Of a stretch of 64,000 nt of DNA, positions 8,993 to 16,260 are shown piece by piece. Below the pieces are notes generated by a model, which did no database searches, was not told the DNA's origin, and saw only the letters and a program-made list of their open reading frames with translations. Position 1 is the first letter of the stretch. Each line of letters starts with the position of its first letter. This stretch comes from Bacteroidetes bacterium ADurb.Bin013 (GTDB taxonomy: Bacteria; Bacteroidota; Bacteroidia; Bacteroidales; UBA932), in assembly GCA_002071385.1 (NCBI GenBank), contig MWFB01000004.1:32001-96000 (forward strand), given 5' to 3'. The position numbers and the translations under genes were made by a program.

Positions 8993-10480
8993 GTGAAAAA
9001 CCTGTTGAAGAGAATACTGCTTGCTGCCCTGCTCTTTGTTATGGCCGGATCCAGTGCCCTGTACGGTCAACGCTCCCTGAAAACAATAGAGGACCTGGAT
9101 AATCCGGATATCCGCATTGGGGTTCTCATAGCCACATGGCAGGAGAGCTATGCAAGAGAACGTTTCCCTAAAGCAAGAATTTTACCGCTTGCCAATACAA
9201 CCGACCTGCTTTCCCTGTTAAGGAGCGGGGGCTGTGATGTTGTCTTTCTGGCACAACCGCCCTGTATATACATCCTGGAAGAGGCCCCGGACCTGGCATT
9301 CTTGGATGAACGGGTCGCTCCTACCGCCGTCTCGGCCGGGTTCCCGTTGAATGACACTGTTTTTCTGCCCCGCTTTAATGAATTCCTGCAAGAACTACAG
9401 GATAATGGCATCCACAGGCAAATGGAAGAACGGTGGCTGGCAGAATCCGGCAACACCATGCCTGACTTTCCTGAAAGCACAACAAGTCAGAAGGTGCTAC
9501 GGATAGGCACCACCTGTATGGATGTTCCCTTCTCTTTTTACCAGAACAATCAACCGGCAGGGTTCGATATAGAATTGATCCGGAGGTTTGCTGCCTGGAT
9601 GGGAAGAAAACCGGTCTTTGTGATCTCGGATTTTAGCGGCATGCTGGCAGGCATGTTGGCCGGTAAAATGGACATCATGGTCAATTACATCATGGTAACA
9701 CCGGAAAGGACTCTTAAATATTCCTTTTCAGAAACCTACCTTACAACCTATTCATCCATGATAACGCTGCGTTCCAGGCTGGAACAGGGTATGGCGGTTG
9801 ATAAGCCCCGCCAGGGATTGAAGGAACGTTTCTACAACAATATCATCCTGGAGAAACGATATATTCTTTTATGGGTCGGCCTGAAGATCACCCTGCTCAT
9901 AGCCTTCCTGTCTACGCTGGGAGGCACCCTGACCGGGGCCGTCATTTGTTACCTGCGCATGAGCCGCAGAAAGATCCTTCGCCTGATGGCTTCCGGCTAT
10001 ATTTCATTTTTCAGGGGCATTCCACAGGTTGTTCTTTTGATGCTGATGTATTACGTGGTCTTTGCTTCAACAAAAATGACCGGTGTTACTGTATCGGTAA
10101 TCACTTTTTCCATGATCTTCGGGGCTTACGTGTCGGAAATGTTCCGTTCTGCCATTCAATCCGTTCCCCGGGGGCAGACAGAAGCGGGAATCGCCCTGGG
10201 ATTCAGCAAGATAAACACCTTCATACATATAGTCCTTCCTCAAGCTATCAGGCAGGTGTATCCCATATACAAAGGCGAACTCATTGCTCTTACCAAGCTC
10301 ACTTCCATTGTAGGATACATAGCAGTGCAGGATCTGACCAAAGCCAGCGATTTGATACGCAGTCGTACTTTTGATGCCTTTTTTCCCCTGATCGTGATTT
10401 CTGTCATTTACTTTTTCATTTCCTGGGGTCTGGCTCGCTTGCTCGATGCGGCCCTTCCCACCAGCATAAGACACTCCTGA
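8993..10480 (+). CDS. Fused periplasmic binding domain / ABC permease, amino-acid type
   Basis: A 495-residue protein that starts at GTG; the nearby ATG at 8991 is followed at once by a stop. It has a signal or membrane segment (residues 1-25), then two SBP_bac_3-like pieces, then a HisM/GlnP-type permease (about 292-490) with five helices and an EAA loop (QTEAGIALGFSK). The binding part looks reordered. Residues 30-152 resemble the second lobe and C-terminal end of a binding protein, whereas 166-260 resemble the N-terminal lobe (GFDIELIRRFA, MVTPERT). No ATPase gene is adjacent, so an external GlnQ-like ATPase must serve it. Its 3' end overlaps the convergent U32 gene by 73 bp. Confidence 0.9.
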   Translation: MKNLLKRILLAALLFVMAGSSALYGQRSLKTIEDLDNPDIRIGVLIATWQESYARERFPKARILPLANTTDLLSLLRSGGCDVVFLAQPPCIYILEEAPDLAFLDERVAPTAVSAGFPLNDTVFLPRFNEFLQELQDNGIHRQMEERWLAESGNTMPDFPESTTSQKVLRIGTTCMDVPFSFYQNNQPAGFDIELIRRFAAWMGRKPVFVISDFSGMLAGMLAGKMDIMVNYIMVTPERTLKYSFSETYLTTYSSMITLRSRLEQGMAVDKPRQGLKERFYNNIILEKRYILLWVGLKITLLIAFLSTLGGTLTGAVICYLRMSRRKILRLMASGYISFFRGIPQVVLLMLMYYVVFASTKMTGVTVSVITFSMIFGAYVSEMFRSAIQSVPRGQTEAGIALGFSKINTFIHIVLPQAIRQVYPIYKGELIALTKLTSIVGYIAVQDLTKASDLIRSRTFDAFFPLIVISVIYFFISWGLARLLDAALPTSIRHS

Positions 10481-12237
10481 CAGTCAAAGGAGACAGGAAA
10501 ACGTTTTTGCCCCCTGACCAGGAAAAGAGGTTCCCGCAAGGTTCCCGGTGTATTCTTTTTTTCTCGCGGACAATATCCCAGGGCCTGTTTCAGGCAATAC
10601 CGGCAGGTCATCAGGGGGGTATGTTCTCCAATGGGTGTAGCCGCTGTCAGGTATGATCCGGGCGGATAATTCTTTTGCAAGGCCGTTAAAGGATCCTGTT
10701 CAGGCAGTTCGTGCGGGGTAACATGAAAACCACGTGCATTTGACTGGACCAGTAGTTCCATTCTTTCCAGGGCCTCTTTTTTGGCCAGGGCCAGTACAGA
10801 GGCAGGAACGAACCAGGGAAAGTCCACGGGCGAAAAAAACACCTTGCGTATCCTGTACGGAGTATCTCCCATCCGGGAGACCGTTGCTGACAGGAAATCC
10901 CTGGCCTGAGAGGGGTCCTTAGCCTCATCATAAGGACAGTCTATCGGTACGGTAACCCGGGCAGGCGGCTCCCCCGGGAGAGATTCCCTGATCAGGGAAA
11001 GAAATAATCCCCCGTTCCGGGCTGCTATCTCTATATCCATATCCATCCGGCGCTCAGCCGTTTTTCCTCTCAGTTGCTTTTCGAACAGCCGGTCGTGGTT
11101 CCTGTATATTTCCATTCCCTTTTCCAGGGGAGTGCCTTCCCGGAAAATGCGTTTTCCTTCCACCCTGTTGACGGAAAAACCGGAAAAGGTACCGTCAGGG
11201 AGTGTAAAACAAAGTCCGTCACCTGTATTCACCACCGCATTGGTCTCAAATCCTCCGGGAAAGACACGGTTGATTTTTCCCAGGTATTCGCCGGTGGATT
11301 TTGGGGTGTACCACTGATGGACAGGCTCGGTAAAACGACCGTTTTCGGGGAAATATCCGGTCTGGTCGCGGTGAAATGTTTTTTGGGGATCGGGTCTGAA
11401 AAAGAACGTACATGTTCCCAGTGAGGTTTTTTGCCCCTGCAGCCGGTCCAGTTGCTGCCTGTAATAGGCCGTGATGTTTTTCACGTAAGAGACATCCTTC
11501 AGGCGGCCTTCGATCTTGAACGAATGCACTCCCGCGTCAATCAATTCCTGTAAACGTTCCGAGCGATCCATATCCTTGAGGGAGAGCAGGTGCTTGTTCC
11601 TGAGAAGCACATTTCCCGCCGCATCTTCCAGGTCATAGGACAGACGGCAATACTGCGCACATTCTCCCCGGTTGGCACTGCGGCCGCAATCTTCCTGACT
11701 GATATAGCACTTGCCGCTGTAGCTCACACATAACGCACCGTGGACAAAGCATTCCAGTTCAACAGATGTTCTTTCCCTGATCCGGCGTATTTGTTCAGGA
11801 GCCAGTTCCCGGGCCAGCACTACTCTGTCAAACCCTTCCTTCTCCAGGTACAGCACTTTTTCCGCAGAAGCATTGTCCATTTGCGTGCTGGCATGTATGG
11901 GCAACGGAGGAAACACATTGTGCCGGCGCAGGTACAACAGGCTGATGTCCTGGATGATCAGCGCATCGGCCCCCGCGTCATAAAGTCTGCGGGCCATCCG
12001 GACCGCCTCTTCAAGTTCGCTGTCGAACAACAGCGTATTCATGGTAATATATATACGGGCTCCGTAACGATGCGCATAAAGGACCGCCTGCCCGATTTCG
12101 CTGAGTGAATTGCCTGCCGCCGCACGGGCTCCGAACCTGTCTGCCCCCATGTAAACGGCATCGGCTCCATGGTTGACCGCTTCCACGGCACATTCCAGGT
12201 TCCTGGCAGGTGCCAGCAATTCCACCTTCGGTTTCAT
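10408..12237 (-). CDS. U32 family peptidase-like protein (RlhA/YdcP type)
   Basis: A 609-residue protein with a TIM-barrel U32 domain in the first half. It carries the family signature ECFVHGALCVSYSGKCYIS and following cysteines (EDCGRSANRGECAQYC) that in relatives bind an iron-sulfur cluster. The C-terminal half matches the long, YdcP-like members; E. coli RlhA (YdcP) hydroxylates C2501 of 23S rRNA. An RNA-modifying role is therefore as likely as proteolysis. The last 73 bp overlap the convergent ABC fusion gene. The divergent glycosyltransferase starts 35 bp away. A one-mismatch -7 box (TAAATTCG) ends 4 nt before the ATG. Confidence 0.9.
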   Translation of the reverse strand: MKPKVELLAPARNLECAVEAVNHGADAVYMGADRFGARAAAGNSLSEIGQAVLYAHRYGARIYITMNTLLFDSELEEAVRMARRLYDAGADALIIQDISLLYLRRHNVFPPLPIHASTQMDNASAEKVLYLEKEGFDRVVLARELAPEQIRRIRERTSVELECFVHGALCVSYSGKCYISQEDCGRSANRGECAQYCRLSYDLEDAAGNVLLRNKHLLSLKDMDRSERLQELIDAGVHSFKIEGRLKDVSYVKNITAYYRQQLDRLQGQKTSLGTCTFFFRPDPQKTFHRDQTGYFPENGRFTEPVHQWYTPKSTGEYLGKINRVFPGGFETNAVVNTGDGLCFTLPDGTFSGFSVNRVEGKRIFREGTPLEKGMEIYRNHDRLFEKQLRGKTAERRMDMDIEIAARNGGLFLSLIRESLPGEPPARVTVPIDCPYDEAKDPSQARDFLSATVSRMGDTPYRIRKVFFSPVDFPWFVPASVLALAKKEALERMELLVQSNARGFHVTPHELPEQDPLTALQKNYPPGSYLTAATPIGEHTPLMTCRYCLKQALGYCPREKKNTPGTLREPLFLVRGQKRFPVSFDCQECLMLVGRAASSKRARPQEMKK

Positions 12238-12241
12238 GAAG

Positions 12242-12249
12242 CGAATTTA
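12242..12249 (-). promoter_or_regulatory. Candidate -7 box of the U32 gene
   Basis: The minus strand reads TAAATTCG, then CTTC, then ATG. There is one mismatch to TAnnTTTG. The spacing equals that of the exact boxes nearby, which is the main reason to list it. Confidence 0.35.
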
Positions 12250-12260
12250 CGAAAAACCCT

Positions 12261-12268
12261 TACATTTG
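12261..12268 (+). promoter_or_regulatory. -7 box of the glycosyltransferase gene, 4 nt from the ATG
   Basis: TACATTTG matches TAnnTTTG exactly and ends only 4 nt before the ATG at 12273. Transcription would start at or next to the start codon, so a leaderless mRNA is likely. No -33 TTTG is evident. Confidence 0.6.
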
Positions 12269-12272
12269 TCTT

Positions 12273-13292
12273 ATGATGCCGAAAGTGGCCATAGTGATCC
12301 TAAACTGGAACGGAAAATATTTTCTGGAACGCTTCCTGCAATTGCTGGTCACACGTACACCCGAGCCCTGGGCGCGCATATATGTGGCAGACAATGGTTC
12401 AACAGACGGTTCAGTCGCCTGGCTCCGGGACAACTTCCCCGGCATGCACCTGATCTCATTCGATCGCAACCTGGGCTATACGGGCGGGTACAACAAAGCA
12501 TTGGAACAAATTGAAGCAGAATACTACATACTGCTCAACTCAGACGTAGAGGTTACTCACGGATGGCTACAGCCCCTGGTCACATATATGGACAGCCAAA
12601 CCGGTTGCGGAGTGTGCATGCCCAAGATACTTTCCTGGACAAACCCCGACAGGTTCGAATACGCGGGGGCTTGCGGAGGATTCATAGACCGCCTTGGGTT
12701 TCCCTTTTGCAGGGGACGAATCCTTACTTCCATTGAAACCGATCACGGGCAGTATGATAAGCCGGCCGACATTTTCTGGGCAAGTGGCACTTGCCTGGTG
12801 GTACGTTCCGTTTTGTTTCACAGCCTGAAAGGTCTTGATGACCATTTTTTTGCCCACATGGAAGAGATTGATTTCTGCTGGCGTGCGCAATGGGCAGGTT
12901 ATACCATTGCCGTGGTTCCGGAATCAAAGATCCTTCACGTGGGCGGGGGCACCCTGCCCAACGATTCCCCGCACAAACTCTATCTGAATTACAGGAACAA
13001 CCTGCTCATGATGTACAAAAACCTTGACAACGGCGAGGTTGTACCCATCATAGCCCTGAGGCTGTTTGTAGATCATCTGTCGGCCATTGCCTATCTGTTC
13101 CAGGGCAAATGGTCTTTTACCGGTTCTGTGTGGAAAGCGCACCGTCATTTCTGGGCAATACGCCGCTCAGTGGAACGGACAAAAAAAGAGAGCGCCCGGA
13201 ACTTTTCAGGCGTGGTGTACAGGGGCAGTATTGTTTTGCGGTTTTTCCTTTCCCTGAAAAAGGTGACTTTCAGCAAACTCCGGATGCAATAA
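12273..13292 (+). CDS. Family 2 glycosyltransferase (WbbL/rhamnosyltransferase-like)
   Basis: A 339-residue GT-A glycosyltransferase. The N-terminus has the GT2 start VAIVILNWNG and DNGSTDGS nucleotide-sugar motif. LLNSDVEV supplies the DXD-type metal site. The EEIDFCWRAQWAGY region corresponds to the acceptor/catalytic ED motif. The C-terminal 80 residues are partly hydrophobic and basic, suggesting membrane association. Relatives add rhamnose or other sugars to surface polysaccharide. The neighbours are not polysaccharide genes, so the pathway is unknown. ATG at 12273 is followed directly by a second ATG at 12276. The 3' end overlaps murF by 23 bp. Confidence 0.92.
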   Translation: MMPKVAIVILNWNGKYFLERFLQLLVTRTPEPWARIYVADNGSTDGSVAWLRDNFPGMHLISFDRNLGYTGGYNKALEQIEAEYYILLNSDVEVTHGWLQPLVTYMDSQTGCGVCMPKILSWTNPDRFEYAGACGGFIDRLGFPFCRGRILTSIETDHGQYDKPADIFWASGTCLVVRSVLFHSLKGLDDHFFAHMEEIDFCWRAQWAGYTIAVVPESKILHVGGGTLPNDSPHKLYLNYRNNLLMMYKNLDNGEVVPIIALRLFVDHLSAIAYLFQGKWSFTGSVWKAHRHFWAIRRSVERTKKESARNFSGVVYRGSIVLRFFLSLKKVTFSKLRMQ

Positions 13293-14556
13293 ATTTTGAA
13301 AGACCCATCCCGTTGGATCCTTTGACCAAAACCGTAGCTCCTTCCAGGGGTCTGGTAGCCAGGTGCAGGATCAGGTCTTCCACTTTGGAAAAACACATTC
13401 CCGCCGCCCCAAGTTCCTGCACGGCTTTTGAAAATAGCGGTCCTACCCAGAACACCTGCTCAAGTCCCATCTGTTCTACCTGCTTTACAATGCCCAGATG
13501 GAACTGATGCGCATAAGCCCCCAGCTCAAGCATATCTGCCAGGATGGCGCATTTTTTCCCTTCCCGGATCGAATCCAGGTTTTTCAAAGCCAATGACATG
13601 CTCACGGGATTGGCATTGTATGCATCGGCTATGAGAGCATTGCGCCCGGTATTGATCCACTGTGAACGGTTGTTGGAAGGAATGTAGCCGGCAACGGCTT
13701 CTGCGGCCTTTGTGTTTTCAATTCCGTAATACCGGGCTACTGCCAGTGCTGCCAGGACATTGGGTGTGTTGTATAACCCGGCCAGGTGCGTTCTGATTTG
13801 CGGATAACCCGACACTGTGATGACCAATACACCATCTTCCAGTGAGGTCTGTACGGGCTGTTTGCTTATTCCGTAAGGTATGAGGTGATCGCGGATCGTT
13901 CTTTGCTCCAGCATTTCCGTTAATTCGGGATCATCTGCGTTATGGAAAATGGTTCCCTCATGGGCATGCAGGTAATCATACAAAGCCCCTTTACATTGCT
14001 TTACCCCGTCCAGGTTCCCAAATCCTTCCAGGTGAGCCCCGGAAATGTTGGTTATCAGGCCGGCATTGGGTTTTACCATGTCTGTAAGAAAGGCTATTTC
14101 TCCCGGATGGCTCGCTCCCATCTCAAACAGTCCGGCTTCTGTTGCGGGGCCCATCTTAAGAAGGCTCAGCGGAACCCCTATATGGTTGTTCAGATTCCCT
14201 TGCGTGGCTGTTACATTATAGCGTACAGAAAGCACGGCGTGAATGAGTTCCTTGGTGGTGGTTTTTCCGTTGGATCCGGTCAGGGCCAGGACCGGACCGG
14301 CAAACCGGCTGCGATGCACTGCGGCCAGTTGCTGTAAAGCCTGCAACACATCGGGTACCAAAATACAGCGCGGATCGGTTCCGTGGTATTGATCCACCAC
14401 AGCATAGGCGGCTCCGTTCTCCAGGGCCTGGGAAGCAAACATGTTCCCATCAAAATGTTCTCCCTTTAGGGCAAAAAACAGGCAACCCGGACGGATTTGC
14501 CGGGTGTCGGTGCATATATCGGGATGCTTTTCAAACAGTGCGACCAGACGATTCAT
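13270..14556 (-). CDS. murF: UDP-N-acetylmuramoyl-tripeptide--D-alanyl-D-alanine ligase
   Basis: A 428-residue cytosolic Mur ligase that adds D-Ala-D-Ala to the UDP-MurNAc tripeptide, the last cytosolic peptide step of peptidoglycan synthesis. The N-terminal substrate domain (CLFFALKGEHFDGN) is followed by the ATP P-loop GSNGKTTTKE. The central domain has TQGNLNNHIGVPLSLL and the metal-site NISGAHLEGFG. The C-terminal domain begins around DAYNANPVSM. It lies 10 bp downstream of dut, apparently in one operon. It is not within a dcw cluster. Confidence 0.97.
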   Translation of the reverse strand: MNRLVALFEKHPDICTDTRQIRPGCLFFALKGEHFDGNMFASQALENGAAYAVVDQYHGTDPRCILVPDVLQALQQLAAVHRSRFAGPVLALTGSNGKTTTKELIHAVLSVRYNVTATQGNLNNHIGVPLSLLKMGPATEAGLFEMGASHPGEIAFLTDMVKPNAGLITNISGAHLEGFGNLDGVKQCKGALYDYLHAHEGTIFHNADDPELTEMLEQRTIRDHLIPYGISKQPVQTSLEDGVLVITVSGYPQIRTHLAGLYNTPNVLAALAVARYYGIENTKAAEAVAGYIPSNNRSQWINTGRNALIADAYNANPVSMSLALKNLDSIREGKKCAILADMLELGAYAHQFHLGIVKQVEQMGLEQVFWVGPLFSKAVQELGAAGMCFSKVEDLILHLATRPLEGATVLVKGSNGMGLSKFIASGVC

Positions 14557-14566
14557 AGGTTAATGA

Positions 14567-15001
14567 TTACTGATGACCGGTAGATCCAAAACCACCTTTT
14601 CCCCTTTCTGTTTCTTCCAGTTGCTCCACGGGTTCCCATACCACCCTCTGGTGTGAAGCCACTACCAGTTGTGCAATTCGTTCACCGGGCGCGATCTCCG
14701 CAGCCTGGCCGGAAAAATTGACCAGTATGATGCCAATTTCTCCGCGGTAATCGGCATCTATGGTCCCCGGACTGTTTAGAATGCCTATTCCCTTGCGGGC
14801 GGCCATGCCGCTGCGCGGTCTGATCTGTGCTTCATAGCCCGCAGGCAATTCAATGAACAAACCGGTGGGAACCAGACTCCTTTCCAGCGGCTGCAAGGTA
14901 ATGACTCCCGGAATATGTGCCCGCAGATCCATCCCTGCAGAGAGGGGAGTTGCATACTCAGGCAGGGGATAGGGAGAATGGTTGATTATCTTGATTTTCA
15001 T
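14567..15001 (-). CDS. dut: dUTP diphosphatase
   Basis: Trimeric dUTPase of 144 residues that hydrolyses dUTP to dUMP and keeps uracil out of DNA. All five motifs are visible: AGMDLRAH (1), [12 protein letters not shown] (2), [12 protein letters not shown] (3, with the catalytic Asp), GERIAQLVV (4) and the glycine-rich [11 protein letters not shown] (5) that closes over the nucleotide. It is the first gene of the dut-murF pair. A -7 box (TATATTTG) ends 5 nt before the ATG, so the mRNA may be leaderless. Confidence 0.98.
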   Translation of the reverse strand: MKIKIINHSPYPLPEYATPLSAGMDLRAHIPGVITLQPLERSLVPTGLFIELPAGYEAQIRPRSGMAARKGIGILNSPGTIDADYRGEIGIILVNFSGQAAEIAPGERIAQLVVASHQRVVWEPVEQLEETERGKGGFGSTGHQ

Positions 15002-15006
15002 GAATG

Positions 15007-15014
15007 CAAATATA
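15007..15014 (-). promoter_or_regulatory. -7 box of dut-murF, 5 nt from the ATG
   Basis: The minus strand reads TATATTTG, then CATTC, then ATG. It matches TAnnTTTG exactly. A run of T lies just upstream; no TTTG is seen at -33. Confidence 0.55.
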
Positions 15015-15025
15015 AAAAAAAACGC

Positions 15026-15033
15026 TACCTTCG
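15026..15033 (+). promoter_or_regulatory. Candidate -7 box of the cyclophilin gene
   Basis: TACCTTCG differs from TAnnTTTG at one position and lies 37 bp before the preferred start at 15071. Weak evidence. Confidence 0.3.
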
Positions 15034-15070
15034 CCCTCCGGAAATCTTAGAAATAATCATGTTCATCTAT

Positions 15071-15739
15071 ATGAAAAAATCAACATTAATCATTCTGATC
15101 GGTATGAGTGCACTCTTCATGGGGTCCTGTAACAACACGGGTAAAAAAGCAAAAGAAGCGGCTGCTGTGACAGCAAATGAAATATCCACAGAAGCTGCCA
15201 CGGAACAGGCTTTTGATCCGGCCACACTGCCCGAAGAACCTGTTTTTGAAATCAAGACCACAGAAGGTTCCATGATCATCAGACTTTACAGCGAGACACC
15301 ACAACACCGGGATAATTTTGTTAAGCTGGCTGCAGGCCACTACTATGACAACATCCTGTTCCATCGTGTGATCAATGGTTTCATGATACAGTGCGGAGAT
15401 CCAGAGTCACGTACAGCCACTCCGGAACAACGTCTTGGTTCTGGTGGGCCCGGTTATACCGTTCCCGCAGAATTCGTAACAGGACTGACCCATAAGAAAG
15501 GAGCCATTGCTGCTGCCAGGACGGGAGATGCCGTCAATCCGGAAAAGGCTTCTTCCGGGTCACAGTTCTATATAGTGCATAACCCCGAAACATGCCGCCA
15601 GCTGGACGGTAATTATACGGTATTCGGGGAAGTGACCGAAGGACTGGAGATCATAGACAGGATAGCATCGGTGCCCACAGGCACGGCCGACAGACCGGTC
15701 ACGGACGTGCGCATCATCAGCGTGCTTCCCGTACTCTAG
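15071..15739 (+). CDS. Cyclophilin-type peptidyl-prolyl isomerase, lipoprotein
   Basis: The preferred start is ATG 15071 (an in-frame ATG also lies at 15059), because it gives a compact lipoprotein signal: MKKSTLII, a hydrophobic stretch and a lipobox ending at Cys in FMGSC. About 45 residues of linker rich in Ala, Lys and Glu follow, then a single cyclophilin domain with the active-site Arg in ILFHRVINGFMIQCGDP and the SGSQFYIV and GEVTEGLEIID motifs. It catalyses cis-trans isomerisation at proline in exported proteins, anchored to a membrane on the periplasmic side. Its last 4 bp overlap the convergent lipoprotein gene. Confidence 0.93.
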   Translation: MKKSTLIILIGMSALFMGSCNNTGKKAKEAAAVTANEISTEAATEQAFDPATLPEEPVFEIKTTEGSMIIRLYSETPQHRDNFVKLAAGHYYDNILFHRVINGFMIQCGDPESRTATPEQRLGSGGPGYTVPAEFVTGLTHKKGAIAAARTGDAVNPEKASSGSQFYIVHNPETCRQLDGNYTVFGEVTEGLEIIDRIASVPTGTADRPVTDVRIISVLPVL

Positions 15740-16260
15740 TAGGATTCGTTCTTACCCCGGCATTCGAAGGTATACGTTTTGGAAACTGCCAGGGGCATTT
15801 CATATGCCTCTGCTATGATTTCTTCTGCAGTCAGGTATAAGTGCACCGTAAACGAAACCGAACCCGTTTCACCTGACAAAGCATGTGATAATTCCTTTTT
15901 TTTGGCGGAAAACTCATCGGCAAAACTTTGCATGTCCAGGTCAAAGTTGATTGTCATGCTGGAAGTGAAACTGGCAATAGCCTTTCCAATAGCATTTTGT
16001 ACAGCCGTTTCCCGGGTGCTGCCCGAGCTTGTCACCGTCCAGTCAAATTGATAATCCTTTTGAATTTCGTCACGCTTCTGGGTGAGCATTTCAGCCAGCT
16101 CCCTAAGACCGGGCGTAAGAGTTGATGTCACTTTGCTAAAGGCCATATTGGCTCGTGATCCGAAATAATAGGACGCTGTATATCCCTCTTCTCCCTGGCA
16201 CGAAACCGCCAGGATGGCTGCCGCCAATACGGGGATGAGTATTCTGATCTTTTGTTTCAT
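15736..16260 (-). CDS. Small lipoprotein of unknown function downstream of GH2
   Basis: The start is set at ATG 16260 because it directly begins a lipoprotein signal (MKQKIRILIPVLAAAIL, then AVSC); an upstream in-frame ATG would place 14 polar residues before it. The mature part has about 150 residues, with a helical segment (TPGLRELAEMLTQKRDEI) and later strands. I recognise no family. ATG overlaps the GH2 stop codon as ATGA, so it is translationally coupled to the glycosidase and may work with it. Function unknown. Confidence 0.8.
   Translation of the reverse strand: MKQKIRILIPVLAAAILAVSCQGEEGYTASYYFGSRANMAFSKVTSTLTPGLRELAEMLTQKRDEIQKDYQFDWTVTSSGSTRETAVQNAIGKAIASFTSSMTINFDLDMQSFADEFSAKKKELSHALSGETGSVSFTVHLYLTAEEIIAEAYEMPLAVSKTYTFECRGKNESY

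Noticed and set aside
14915-15070. Longer N-terminus for the cyclophilin
   Set aside because: It would overlap dut on the opposite strand and place polar residues before a clear lipoprotein signal.
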